Below, piece by piece: positions 38,901 to 48,918 of a stretch of DNA of 64,000 bases (the stretch's first letter is position 1; each line of letters starts with the position of its first letter). Both the position numbers and the translations under genes were made by a program. The notes below the pieces were generated by a model. That model searched no databases. It saw only the letters and a list, made by a program, of their open reading frames with translations, and was not told the DNA's origin. This DNA comes from a virus. The stretch covers positions 62,001 to 126,000 of the IMG/VR virus record IMGVR_UViG_3300028045_001344, one strand, 5' to 3'.

Positions 38901-41900
38901 AGGGATTCTCTTTTGCCATCATAGAAGACATTCTAAATTCAGGCATAATAGAATAGTCTTTACCCATTACACGAATATCTTGTGCATATTCGTCATAAGA
39001 ATTATAAGAAGGATATCTCAGTGATGGTGTTCCAGCGGAATTCGTGACCAAACCCATATCAACCATTCTTTTGCGTTCATTTGTCACATTCCACATCAGC
39101 CCATAATCTTTATATATTCCACCAGAACTAGTATAATAGCCTGTATCATTTGTAATAAATCCAGCCGGATAAGTATATGAAATAGAAGCTGTCCAGTATG
39201 AAGATTCTGGGCAACTCTGTTCATAATTGGTTTCAAAATTTGTCATTGAAGCAGACTTATAATATGCAGTGTCGGCGACATCGGAACCCGAGAAATCGAC
39301 CACCGCATAATACGATTGGTTAAGTGCAACACAAGATTGTGTAAGATCTAATATTGGACCACCATCAACTGAAGTGTCGTTGTAATGTAATGTGTTCACG
39401 TCCTCGCGATGAAAAGTTTCCCAACACGAACCCGTGTTTCTTTGAAAAAGAATTTCTCTTTGAAGGTTGACTTGAACAGAGGTGTATGGTAATCCTGTTA
39501 CAGAACTTGTAATTTGATCATTCCAGTTTCGCATAATTCTGTAGCGATCTGTTTCCGGGTCTAATGTTCCAGGTCCAGAGTCAGAGTCAGACTTAAATCG
39601 ACAAACGTTGTTGCCATTATGCGAGGTCTTTATAGAAGCTACGCTACTTGACACCCAAGCGGAATAAGACCAGAGCCCAACGTCGTAGGCATTTTCAGTT
39701 TGATCCGGGGCTCCTACCATAATTGAGAATGTCATTGTGTAATCATTCGAACCCGTCACCACACTTGTGCAGACAGTATCGCATGTTGCGCCCAAGGTGG
39801 CTAAACACGCAGAAGAAGTCGAGGCAAGATAAGTGGAGCCCGATGGCTGAAGACCCATTCTCATACACCAAAAGCGCACAAGAGGCGTTGGTCCCCCTGG
39901 GGGAACGATAGTTCCCGAAGGTTGAAAAGTGTAGTGCCCTATGTTGCCAACTGTGTATAAAGTATAAATGCCGGTGGTGAAATCGCAACCATAGCATCCC
40001 TCCGATCCAGTTCCACCAGGACAAGAAGCGGAGCCAAGATATGTTTGAGCAGAAGAAGTATCCCAAAAGCCATGGTTCCAGCCACAACACCACGGACCTA
40101 TGCCGATCCCATTCCACTTATAGTCAATAGTTTGAGCGCCGCAGGAGGTATCGGTAAAATTAATATATCCACTCGAAGCAGTTATTGGGCAAGTCACATT
40201 TCCAACGTGGTTATTACCTGAGAGATATAGTGAAGATGATGGAATAATTTCACCATTAAAAACACTAATCAAGTTATCATAATTTAATCTTGTAAGTTCT
40301 CCAAAATCGCCGCCTGTCTTCGAAGTATAAGTTGTTGCCAAGATTAGTGTGTCTGAAGAAGCTGTATTGTGAAAAGTTTTGTTGGTTCCCATTGGCCAGA
40401 TGCTACTTGCCCAGCCATCAGTGTATCCCAATGAAGATGAAAGAGTTGTTCGAAAATCAAAATTACCAGTAAGAAGATTTCCGTTATCTCCGAATTCTTG
40501 AAGGGTTTCAAGTTTTCTGTTTCTGGTCAACCAATCATCTTTCCAGAAAGTTCTTCGGTATGTAGAATTTCGATCTATCCCGTTTGAACCATAAGATGCG
40601 ATTGCGAACCCGTTGAAATCAACTGATGCTGTTTCCGAATAATTTGTGCGACCTCGGTTTTCCGCTAGTCCTGTATAAATCTGTCTTGGGTAGTTCCATT
40701 CAGAGTATTTAAGAAACTTGAATTTATCAGGATTGCGCTGATATTGCTGTCGCAAAAGATCGTGCATTTGTGTTTGAGGTGTGCGACCAAAGCGGCGTGT
40801 TTGAGTATTGTAATCACCAAGCCCTAAATCTTCAGTAAGCCCATAGTTAGCACAAAACGAAAGATTGTTGCTAAATGTGTTTCTTATCATAACTGGTGGT
40901 ATCGAATTTCTCGCAACTCCATCAGCCAATGATGGATTTTGATTTATCAATCCAGTAGTTAAGGGATTGTATTTGAATGTAACTGGGGGCTCTGTATAGT
41001 AAGCTGTTGATCCCGAATCTTTATACCAATTTGGTGTCTCGGGGAAGCTTGAGTCAGCGGCGAAAATAGCTGCTTTTTCTAAGGGAGTTAGCAATATTTT
41101 GTCTTTGGAACCCACCGTAATGATATTGTTATTTTTTTGATAGCGGGCAATTGATGTTTCACCAGTCCTTATTTGTTTCCAAGAAGGATATTGATAGGGT
41201 CCATCGCGATGTAATAATAAAGCGTGAAGCATATCTCTGGCTGGATTGATGCGAGGGCACAAATAAGCAAATGCGCGGTTTTCATAATCGCTGTCCGAAG
41301 AACTTAAGAGATTTTGTGATTCGACAATCGGATCATTGATATATGTGTTAAGACCTACAAAATCTAAAGAAGCGGTGAAGCCGCCAGTCGAAGCAGTATA
41401 TTCACATGGAACATCAGGCACATCTAACACAATAGACGTATATTTTGCTTGTGAATAAGCATTATAAATTGGTGTGGCCAAGCTATAAACATCTGCTATA
41501 TACCCACCCAAAGAAGAATTAACACTATCGCCAAATGTATCACCCATTCTCCACCAAGATTGTAGGGCATTCTCGGCTGTGTCGGGAAGGATTGATAAAT
41601 CATTTGGGCATCCTCCATTATATATCTCGTGTATTGATGCCGATGTTAACGTGGAATACCAAAAACTAATTTCATCTAAGGCTCCCGAATGAAAATTATA
41701 ATAATTGTTATAATTAACTGGCTTATCTTTTTGAGCCCCAATAAACGTGCTGGAAGACACAGTAGTGGTTCGGCCGGAGGCTATATAAGATGTGGGCGGA
41801 TCTTCATATCCATCAATATAAACATTCAAGTTCCAATCATAGGGTGGGAAGACCGGAGTTGAAGTATTAAACGTAGCTACAATATGGTGCCAGGTGCCGC

Positions 41901-44900
41901 TAACAATACCGGGCAACCCAACCGACGAAGTATGTTGGCGTATTGTTCCGCCAGAGTCAGTATCCATAACCTCAAAGATAATCTGATTTCGCGCAGCCGC
42001 AGCAGACGCAGTTTGTGATCCAATGTATAGCCGCCAATCACAGTCACCCTTATCGACAGCTACACCACCAGTTGACTTCCATCTCGACATCAATACTCGG
42101 GGATGATCGTGGCTTGATGTAACCATCATCCAGAGAGAAATTGAGAAATCTCCCGTTGCGCCATCGGGACCGAAAACACCGGGAATAGAGGGGGTGACAG
42201 AAGATACTGTGCCCGGTTCTAAATAACCAATTGTCAGTGGATCTCCTTTCGCATTTGTAAAATTTACAGAAGATGAATTAAAGAACCCGCCATGTGGATC
42301 ACACGATGGATAATGAGGCACCCAGGAACTACCATCCCAATCTAACAAATTAGATCGAAACGCATATGCCGAACCGGATGGAGTGAATTGAACCATCGGT
42401 GCGTTCGTTGAGAGTGCTCCGCTTGGAACAGTAAAATTAGAACGACCACCATCACCTGATCCAAGCAAACCAAATGGTTGGGCTTTTGTATTATCATAAG
42501 AGGCGTTTATCCACGAATATTGTAACTCACTTCTTGGAATTTGATGTTGAACAAACCAGTTATCGTATTGAATACTTGTTGTTAATTCAGTCGAAGAGGT
42601 TCCAACTAAGGCACCCAAAGTTTTTGGATTTCTATTGACTTTAAAATATGCGCCTATTGTGCCGGTGTAACAACAAGCCCTCACAGCATGTTGTTCGGGG
42701 GTTGTGCCGTCTCCTGGGCTTCCAGTGGGATCAATTCCAAATGGACCACAATGTTCCATAGACCACTCGTTAAGAGGCGCACGAACAACCATGTTCCTTT
42801 GATTGAGTTCGTTGCGGATTGCATATTCTTCTGCATATAAATCTAGAACACCACGCGAACTAACATCAGGTCCACCAGGGGCATTAAATCTTTCTACAAA
42901 GATATTTTTTGTTGCGCCGTATTTGCTGAAGTCTGGGAGTTTATAATCTACAAGTCCAACAACCCACGGCGAAGCAGCATACTCTGGAATAAAGCCACCA
43001 TTCTTAACAAAGAATCTGTTATTTAATTTTCGCCCTGAAGTTTGTAGGACTTCATATTCGTGAGAATAGTTTCCAATAATGGTTGATCCGGTTGTTTGTT
43101 TTATGTTGCGAATGTTTACTGGACGCTTAGCCAAAGGTTCTCGCAAAATTGTTGAACGGGCTTGGTGGGTTGTGCGGGGTGTTATTTCCAAATCGGAACC
43201 ATCAAAACCTAGGTTCCAAGCTTCTGGTCTGCACTCAGCGGCTAAAGAACCAGTCGCAAGTGATCCGGTTGATGGCGAACAATTTGTGTTTGGAAAAGGA
43301 ACATGCCTGTGAACCCAGCCACCCACATACTTTTCAGTAAACGGACCTTGGGCTGGAATTTCATAGTCACCACCATATACATCATTGTGATAATTTCTGA
43401 GGTCGATCTGTTTCGGTGTGGCTCCCATTGGTGGAATTGCGCTAGCATATCCCGTTGTCACCGAGGAACTGTATAAATCAAAAGGAGCAAAAATGTCTCC
43501 ATCACCCGAAGCATAACTAATCGGATTATTAGTGAGTTTATAACGAAGCTTTACTTTATCATTCGGATTAATAATATCATCACAATCAATATCATCTTCA
43601 ACTTGAGAAGAACTAATAGTTAGTTGTGTTGATGTTCCAAACGGTAGTTCTGTGTGAGCATACTGAAGATTTTTTATTTTTGATACATTCGTTCCGCCTT
43701 TTAGTTCGGGCATTATTTTTGTTTTAAAACGATAGGGTTTTGTAAAGTTCTTCAGGGCATATGTACTTCCCTCATATTGTACGGGTGTCACGCCCGCGAT
43801 ATCTGTTAAAGTGGGTGGCGTAGAATTTGGTCGCCAATCATTAGCCTCGCGAAACGTATTTCTCTGTGAATCAATAATAGGATCACCAGAAGAAAATGTT
43901 TCGGCTTCCGCTCTTTCGTGTGCCCATACGCAGCTAGAAGTTTGGTTCAAAGGAATTGGAGCTTTGCCACGCTTATAGGGATACATCATTTCATTAATGC
44001 CGTATAGACCTGCTTCTGGATCTTTAGCCTTCATCTCTAGTGTGGGAAACTTATTCCAGTATTTATTTCTTTCTAAAACATGACTCTCGATCATAGAGAA
44101 TACTTTGGGAGAAAAATTAGCACTTGCGGGGAATAGTTGTGTTACCATCTTTCCCATTGAATCATCAATCCATTTAAAATAATCAACAAATTTTTCAAAA
44201 TCCATTGTGGAGTTCTGAACTCTCTCGAAAAATAGTTGCCGCATTTTTTCAAGCGACTTGTAATCTTGACGATATCTATTGACCGGCTCGCCAATCAAAT
44301 TATTGAAATCAATAACGGTGGCAAAGAGTTTTATCATTTCCGCAGAAATGATTGCATTCATACTTTTTTCAATAGTAAAGAAGAATCTTATTGGTCTAGT
44401 ATCTCTAGTAAAAATTTCGATATCTTCATCATTACGAATTTGAACCATGTCAGAACTATTAATAACTTCGGGCGAGTCTTGCTTTGCGGTATATACAAAC
44501 TCACGGATGGTGGCATCTGCGTTGCTTGCGGGAAACGAAAACCCCTTTCCGGGGTGTTTGATTTTTACAAGATCACCATAATCACCATAAGGAGCCGCAG
44601 CAGAAGTTGAGCCAGAAGAAAAATCTCCAACAAAAAATTCACCTAGAGCATCGGAGCCAGTGACTTGAGCGAAATCCCACTGAAGCGCCAAGGTTTCTAT
44701 TTCAGGAACCTTAGTGACTTCTTCTGAAAAGAGATTACCGGGCTGGTTAAGAAAAGTATTTTCTCCGGGATGCTTACGACCAAAGTTGGAAGGATCTTTT
44801 GCATGAGCTAATATTGTAGAATCTTCTAAGTAATCCATCCAATATCGAACAGAAGATATTTTGGTATCAGATCTTTCTAAAACCGAACCAGTGAAATTAG

Positions 44901-47457
44901 TTCTATGAGCACCAACGTACATTCTCTTAGAAGATGATAAAAAGCTTTGACCGTCTGCGTATGACATAGTCCCGGTAATTCGAAATGAATTATCAGTGGA
45001 ATCTAAGATATTATTATAACCTATAAATTCTACATCATAGGTGGTAGGAGTGGAGCCTAGAACAACATTGGGCCACTGGTAGTTTGTTGGCTTTACTTTT
45101 ACTGCTATGTTCCACCTAGAGTTTTCATATACATCCTTTTGTAGACTACTGGTAAGTGTTGGGAAAACTCCGCCAGTGCTACTTGAAAGCATAAACTTGG
45201 CATCTTTATCATTTGCGGCTGGGCGAATTGCATATATTTGAAAGTTAGCAGTATCCGGGGATAGCCAGGTCAGATCAGATTCCGTAGCACTTGGCGTGTG
45301 ACAGCCACCCAAAGAGGAAGTAAGGAATGGGGTAGACCACCAGGAAATATTGTCAGGAGATACCTGCTTCGGAAAAAGAGATTCTAATTGAAAAGTCTGA
45401 CCACGATAAATTTGATCAGCAGAAGAAGATATATAAGATAGTGATGAAGCATCCGATGTGCTTGATGTTTGAAAAACAGTAGCTTCCCAACTAGAAGTAG
45501 TATTAAAATTTGCGTATTCTTTACGAGTTATAGTAGATACATAATTTTCTTTAATGTCATAAGTTACTTCATCTCCATAAAGATTTAGTTTGATTAATTC
45601 TTCGCCTACCCCATAACACCGTATTAGGTTACGAATAGATTTTTCTGCGCCTTTGGATTTGAAGATATAAACCAAATTATTATAGATGTTCTTGTAGATT
45701 CTATTTTTTGTATCATCCAGTTTTTCTGCAAAATTAAGAACATCATCACGATTTGCCAATGATTCTAATTCGGCAGCGTCAGCAAATAATTCTCCCACTG
45801 AAAGACCTGATGATTCTAAAAGCCTGTCCGCAAATGGAAGTGGCTTAAAACTAGAACTGATATAATCTACATCCTTAAGTCTGGGCAATCTTTCAGTTTG
45901 AAGCTGCAAAATATCAAAATAACTTCCCATCACTTGAATGAGTTTTAAAAGGGTGTGACGATCATTTACTGCGTCATCATCTCTGATCCAGCCTGGTAAG
46001 GAATTATAAATGGACGCATTATTATTTATATCATAATTGAACCCTTGCAATAGCAAATTTTCCAATGCCGCTGATACCAGTGGGTTGTATGAATATAAAA
46101 TCGGATCTTTGAATTCTACTAAAGACGCACTAGATTCTACCATAGCAGAACCAGTATCTCGTGAGCCAATATTGTACCCCGTCCAAGCACCATTTGTTAT
46201 ACGACCAGAATAATCTAAAATTATTGCATCTGTATTTTCGACTGAAGCTGTATTGATAATACCTTCGTTGAATTTGTAATAAACACCCAAATCAACGGGA
46301 TTACTATAACTATATTTTGTGGGAGCATACCAATTTTCAGAAACATCGGTATTTGTTCCGCCGCCAACTTGCGTAAACCAATATTGACCAATCTGTTCAG
46401 AACTTCGTTTTGTTTTCCAAAACCTAAACTCATCCATGGAACCTGAAAGTTTTGCAAAGCCCAAGCCGCCCGTAACGGGTGTGTCTATGGTGGTGCCCAT
46501 AGCGCCAATCCAACCCAGCATAGAGCCAGTAATTTCGCCAATACTTCCAGTAGATATTGTGTCGTTGAGTTCACCATTGAGATAAAGTTTAGCTTCTAAA
46601 TTTGCCCCATTATTGACAAAAGTAAAGGCATAGTGATTCCAAGTAGAACCAGTAAGATCAATGTTTTGACCGAGCTGCCCAAGATTAGAATCCAAAAACC
46701 CACCGGCAGTTCCCGACTGAAAGGCAACTGAAAACTGATGAGGCGTAATACTAAAATCACATTCAACACGAAAACGACCATAAGTGCCGCCAAGAGATGC
46801 ACTATTCCATATATCAACAAATATCTGCTTGTCAGACTCAACCGGATCTCCGGTCCATCCATTCTTCTTGAACCAAAATTCTGCTGTGTTTCCAGCGGCG
46901 GCATTGAGTTCTAAATTAGATTGTTGATTAGTATCTTCGTCATAATAGTTGGCATCAGGAACAGCACCTTGATGAGAATCAAAATATTGCGACAAAGAAG
47001 CATTAGGCACATTAGATGGATGAGGACCACCTTTGAAAGAAATATATTCATCTACGGTAGGGGCTTCATAGCCACTAACACCACCCGGACCAACTCCACC
47101 ATAATTTACACCAAGGTTTATATAGCCGGTTGTTCGGGGATATTCATTATCGTAAATATATTTATCAAAAGACGAACCACCATATAGCCACTCGGTTTGC
47201 TCTTTTTTGGAGCCATCATAAGGAAACTCGTTTCCAATATATGAGAAGGCATCAGTATAATATTGTTGTGCTGAGCCATACCGGGAAAAGTTGGCTGGCT
47301 CCGAAAAATCTATTTGTAAATCTACTTGATTCTTTAATTTAATAGTAGAATTAACCCAGTCAGCGCCCTCGCCTTCGGGAGCCAAATCGTTCAGGCTTTT
47401 AGAAGCAAGAACTTTCTGGTTTTTATATAATTCAAATAGATCTTTAATATTCGACAT
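35914..47457 (-). CDS. Giant virion protein (3,847 aa) with two LamG domains
   Basis: The largest gene here. The start SNIKDLFELYKNQKVLASKSLNDLAPEGEGADW is typical of giant structural proteins in aquatic phages. LamG domains lie near residues 185-350 (AEFWFKK, TWNHYAFTF, GSMDEFRFWK) and 1755-1970 (FSISLWMMV, TWHHIVATF, GALDEISFWY). A Cys-rich stretch near 2420-2570 (GPWCCGWNHG, CPGGTGSEGCYGCDF) is unusual. The end is a low-complexity Gly/Ser/Asp-rich tail (TGASNADQDQSRSEG). No protease, lyase or hydrolase motif is apparent. Size and position after the baseplate genes suggest a multi-domain tail or baseplate-peripheral protein that contacts surface glycans. The frame is open throughout, with no sign of disruption. 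Confidence 0.8.
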   Translation of the reverse strand: MSNIKDLFELYKNQKVLASKSLNDLAPEGEGADWVNSTIKLKNQVDLQIDFSEPANFSRYGSAQQYYTDAFSYIGNEFPYDGSKKEQTEWLYGGSSFDKYIYDNEYPRTTGYINLGVNYGGVGPGGVSGYEAPTVDEYISFKGGPHPSNVPNASLSQYFDSHQGAVPDANYYDEDTNQQSNLELNAAAGNTAEFWFKKNGWTGDPVESDKQIFVDIWNSASLGGTYGRFRVECDFSITPHQFSVAFQSGTAGGFLDSNLGQLGQNIDLTGSTWNHYAFTFVNNGANLEAKLYLNGELNDTISTGSIGEITGSMLGWIGAMGTTIDTPVTGGLGFAKLSGSMDEFRFWKTKRSSEQIGQYWFTQVGGGTNTDVSENWYAPTKYSYSNPVDLGVYYKFNEGIINTASVENTDAIILDYSGRITNGAWTGYNIGSRDTGSAMVESSASLVEFKDPILYSYNPLVSAALENLLLQGFNYDINNNASIYNSLPGWIRDDDAVNDRHTLLKLIQVMGSYFDILQLQTERLPRLKDVDYISSSFKPLPFADRLLESSGLSVGELFADAAELESLANRDDVLNFAEKLDDTKNRIYKNIYNNLVYIFKSKGAEKSIRNLIRCYGVGEELIKLNLYGDEVTYDIKENYVSTITRKEYANFNTTSSWEATVFQTSSTSDASSLSYISSSADQIYRGQTFQLESLFPKQVSPDNISWWSTPFLTSSLGGCHTPSATESDLTWLSPDTANFQIYAIRPAANDKDAKFMLSSSTGGVFPTLTSSLQKDVYENSRWNIAVKVKPTNYQWPNVVLGSTPTTYDVEFIGYNNILDSTDNSFRITGTMSYADGQSFLSSSKRMYVGAHRTNFTGSVLERSDTKISSVRYWMDYLEDSTILAHAKDPSNFGRKHPGENTFLNQPGNLFSEEVTKVPEIETLALQWDFAQVTGSDALGEFFVGDFSSGSTSAAAPYGDYGDLVKIKHPGKGFSFPASNADATIREFVYTAKQDSPEVINSSDMVQIRNDEDIEIFTRDTRPIRFFFTIEKSMNAIISAEMIKLFATVIDFNNLIGEPVNRYRQDYKSLEKMRQLFFERVQNSTMDFEKFVDYFKWIDDSMGKMVTQLFPASANFSPKVFSMIESHVLERNKYWNKFPTLEMKAKDPEAGLYGINEMMYPYKRGKAPIPLNQTSSCVWAHERAEAETFSSGDPIIDSQRNTFREANDWRPNSTPPTLTDIAGVTPVQYEGSTYALKNFTKPYRFKTKIMPELKGGTNVSKIKNLQYAHTELPFGTSTQLTISSSQVEDDIDCDDIINPNDKVKLRYKLTNNPISYASGDGDIFAPFDLYSSSVTTGYASAIPPMGATPKQIDLRNYHNDVYGGDYEIPAQGPFTEKYVGGWVHRHVPFPNTNCSPSTGSLATGSLAAECRPEAWNLGFDGSDLEITPRTTHQARSTILREPLAKRPVNIRNIKQTTGSTIIGNYSHEYEVLQTSGRKLNNRFFVKNGGFIPEYAASPWVVGLVDYKLPDFSKYGATKNIFVERFNAPGGPDVSSRGVLDLYAEEYAIRNELNQRNMVVRAPLNEWSMEHCGPFGIDPTGSPGDGTTPEQHAVRACCYTGTIGAYFKVNRNPKTLGALVGTSSTELTTSIQYDNWFVQHQIPRSELQYSWINASYDNTKAQPFGLLGSGDGGRSNFTVPSGALSTNAPMVQFTPSGSAYAFRSNLLDWDGSSWVPHYPSCDPHGGFFNSSSVNFTNAKGDPLTIGYLEPGTVSSVTPSIPGVFGPDGATGDFSISLWMMVTSSHDHPRVLMSRWKSTGGVAVDKGDCDWRLYIGSQTASAAAARNQIIFEVMDTDSGGTIRQHTSSVGLPGIVSGTWHHIVATFNTSTPVFPPYDWNLNVYIDGYEDPPTSYIASGRTTTVSSSTFIGAQKDKPVNYNNYYNFHSGALDEISFWYSTLTSASIHEIYNGGCPNDLSILPDTAENALQSWWRMGDTFGDSVNSSLGGYIADVYSLATPIYNAYSQAKYTSIVLDVPDVPCEYTASTGGFTASLDFVGLNTYINDPIVESQNLLSSSDSDYENRAFAYLCPRINPARDMLHALLLHRDGPYQYPSWKQIRTGETSIARYQKNNNIITVGSKDKILLTPLEKAAIFAADSSFPETPNWYKDSGSTAYYTEPPVTFKYNPLTTGLINQNPSLADGVARNSIPPVMIRNTFSNNLSFCANYGLTEDLGLGDYNTQTRRFGRTPQTQMHDLLRQQYQRNPDKFKFLKYSEWNYPRQIYTGLAENRGRTNYSETASVDFNGFAIASYGSNGIDRNSTYRRTFWKDDWLTRNRKLETLQEFGDNGNLLTGNFDFRTTLSSSLGYTDGWASSIWPMGTNKTFHNTASSDTLILATTYTSKTGGDFGELTRLNYDNLISVFNGEIIPSSSLYLSGNNHVGNVTCPITASSGYINFTDTSCGAQTIDYKWNGIGIGPWCCGWNHGFWDTSSAQTYLGSASCPGGTGSEGCYGCDFTTGIYTLYTVGNIGHYTFQPSGTIVPPGGPTPLVRFWCMRMGLQPSGSTYLASTSSACLATLGATCDTVCTSVVTGSNDYTMTFSIMVGAPDQTENAYDVGLWSYSAWVSSSVASIKTSHNGNNVCRFKSDSDSGPGTLDPETDRYRIMRNWNDQITSSVTGLPYTSVQVNLQREILFQRNTGSCWETFHREDVNTLHYNDTSVDGGPILDLTQSCVALNQSYYAVVDFSGSDVADTAYYKSASMTNFETNYEQSCPESSYWTASISYTYPAGFITNDTGYYTSSGGIYKDYGLMWNVTNERKRMVDMGLVTNSAGTPSLRYPSYNSYDEYAQDIRVMGKDYSIMPEFRMSSMMAKENPYATHTDFLELPGGKTTSSVSADGALNLDFIREYSNSDFLKEFDLLMDQQEDSEGWMSVGSLSLTCKGIKKLLPYDGFYPMSRTTQLSTLFADALDYSSSVGGRNLQLYKWDKAANCFVATTEEDYTSSETLNSIRKQGITTPFFAPGIVYNSIKSGVGVGWTVVTGTCLSDTYTLQNVNTSSVSGNLSGGDFLNTVVYKDPSIARKIDFETIYDMNKLFHKDPGKPSGTVDAAFHIDYPEALDGGFGLDLDCGLTGCSAQGENIDSPNQHFMLSWNGRNPENKISKYNQAMNNFLSECVRFFLRDPKNPETFNQGQLNYFESSPVVACHFVSGATYYMDVILEKTEAKPFTMCESGFSGDFSYTPSQFTAKDPVCRLPDFDEPCEYATWSLGPENTPPVDRSIYNTYSTFDGRYFGPATQKWKSIFNWSSASEGAHYNVSDPAQAPYTPPYYYGKSIARIKYTPGDEWTKQAFENTNPIDVFFEKMEIEFVNTELEEKIKLGNMNYVASTTSPSASVFEDTFSTSSFAYQMAQNVGDSINLKGIKNELKIQYDGVGKLISATNTYSPGKSRWIISSKFECPILDFSNQETQTLTVSGGLHPPTSLSSSGFLDQQPVRLGKGMWSGYGVRKGDSNFVTMGISKVDPAIISPTQIVDGVEISTSLINAFGFNNVSGQTSLHKEVGVLAKKRKISEAVVAIPFTGQANIPDTPGYLPGMASTANPAQMSSLYNMLNEGRNGEVNLFAIDRKRFDPYREAPPNAELPKNSITDMVKMMNEFVLPPSMDFVQNPGIDPFVMYIFKFEQELDQVDLQDIWQGVLPSIGVKAEIEDVTIKHSLLDSNEFFHKRRLPTDVRWLVFKIKKRATMEYSQVTQWNTDDVGGLVTPQPQPDFRSTGQTTFASPIPRIETKFSYNWPHDFYSLVELGKINTEVEFNKKLLPASTEVDPIGKSEGTGASNADQDQSRSEGTGAQSGDSGASSNDGTSHRGTFDPTGGQG

Positions 47458-47463
47458 AATGAC

Positions 47464-48918
47464 TTACTCTATTATCTTAAATTTGTATATATTTTCATCT
47501 TCAATATATTTGCCACCAAGTGAAAACAATAATCTAATTCCATATTCAAAGCCAACCTCAAGCATCGACATATCAAATGTAAAATAACTGCCAGAAACAT
47601 CATAAGAAAGACGAGTGTGATTTTCACTTCCTGTGCCGTATGGCACTATCTGCAAGTCATCCACAGTTCGATATACACTATAATAGATATTATCTAAAAT
47701 GTCTTTTTGTATTCCCGCAATAGCTACAGTGTAGATTGTGGGGTTCCAATTTTTTAAACGAGTATAGAGACGAAAATCATAAACATCCTCATTGTAATAT
47801 TCACATTGAAGATTTGTCATCGCGGAAATATACTCTGCTGTTTGGAAAGTAGGTGAAGCTGTTAGCGATTTTGGTTTATAACTACCAGTATAATAACATA
47901 CTGACTCATCGGAATTGAACCATCTATCGTAGACTACTTCTTCAGTCGTATCAAGGGCAAAGGACGCGCTATAAATTCCAGTCGCGACCCACCCACCCGT
48001 AATTGGATTATTTGGGGCTGCTAGGATTTCAGAACCAGTTGAAGCAGAAATATAATTACGAACATAAATTGCGCCGGTTCCAATAGTGGGAAGATCTACC
48101 AACTGATTTCTATAATAATTATAAAAATAAATCGTGTTTATATTATCTGCGGCTGAACGAGCTGAGCTTGATACAAAGAAATTGCCTCTCTGATCTTTGC
48201 GGGTTGAGTCCCATCGCGCTTCGATGATTGGTCTTTTAAAGAAATATTCACTATCTCTAGCAGAGAACTTTTTAGTATAATAAGAACGGTTTCCATTTTC
48301 TTGGCTCGAAGTCAAATGAACACCAACACCATTGTTCGTATACTCGCCCCCTGCCGCACCAGTCAACCAGTTCTCAACCATCTCTGTTATGTCAACCGAT
48401 AAATCTCCTGTTCCTACATCAAAAACCTGTTGGTAAGTAGGAGAGGATAAATAATCACCACCGGCTGTAGTCCATGGTGTTCCTGCCGAAGCATTGATCC
48501 AATTTGAGCCTGTTCCATTATAAGTTTGATCGCTATAATTTTCCATGTCTAGTCCGTAGCCCTCTTGCCAAGATTGGGAAACAGGCTGTGCCACTAGTGT
48601 AAAATCTCTTGGAGTAGTTTGATCATGGGCTACATTAAATAATCTAAGATAAAAACTGACACTACCACTAGCCGGAATATCACCTGACGCCCGAGCACTT
48701 GCAATAGATAATGTAGAAGAATCCTCTAGTGTCACTGGAAATTGAACTAAAAGCCTTGTAAGTTCGACAGAAGCACTACTGGCTTGTCCAAATATTGAAA
48801 ACACTTCCAAAGAGTCGGCAAGGCCCATGTTGCTGCCCGTGCCTCTGGTTACGAGGTTGGATTCAAATGCATTTGTTATGGTATTATCCTTTATGGCAAC
48901 CCATCTTTTAATTCCCAT
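47464..48918 (-). CDS. Virion structural protein with DNRLRE-like N-terminal domain
   Basis: A 484-residue protein. Residues 1-220 have the pattern DNTITNAFESNLVTRGTGSNMG then SLEVFSIFG and RLLVQFPVTL, VSFYLRLFNVAH and DITEMVENWLTG. This order (thin, stable or bright-type start, L-V-F strands, then V-x-x-W-x-x-G) resembles DNRLRE-type beta domains found in surface proteins. Residues 220-484 are beta-rich and unassigned. It lies directly downstream of the gp6-like gene with ATGs in good context, so it may be a baseplate-attached or fibre-connecting protein. Confidence in the fold is moderate. Confidence 0.65.
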   Translation of the reverse strand: MGIKRWVAIKDNTITNAFESNLVTRGTGSNMGLADSLEVFSIFGQASSASVELTRLLVQFPVTLEDSSTLSIASARASGDIPASGSVSFYLRLFNVAHDQTTPRDFTLVAQPVSQSWQEGYGLDMENYSDQTYNGTGSNWINASAGTPWTTAGGDYLSSPTYQQVFDVGTGDLSVDITEMVENWLTGAAGGEYTNNGVGVHLTSSQENGNRSYYTKKFSARDSEYFFKRPIIEARWDSTRKDQRGNFFVSSSARSAADNINTIYFYNYYRNQLVDLPTIGTGAIYVRNYISASTGSEILAAPNNPITGGWVATGIYSASFALDTTEEVVYDRWFNSDESVCYYTGSYKPKSLTASPTFQTAEYISAMTNLQCEYYNEDVYDFRLYTRLKNWNPTIYTVAIAGIQKDILDNIYYSVYRTVDDLQIVPYGTGSENHTRLSYDVSGSYFTFDMSMLEVGFEYGIRLLFSLGGKYIEDENIYKFKIIE

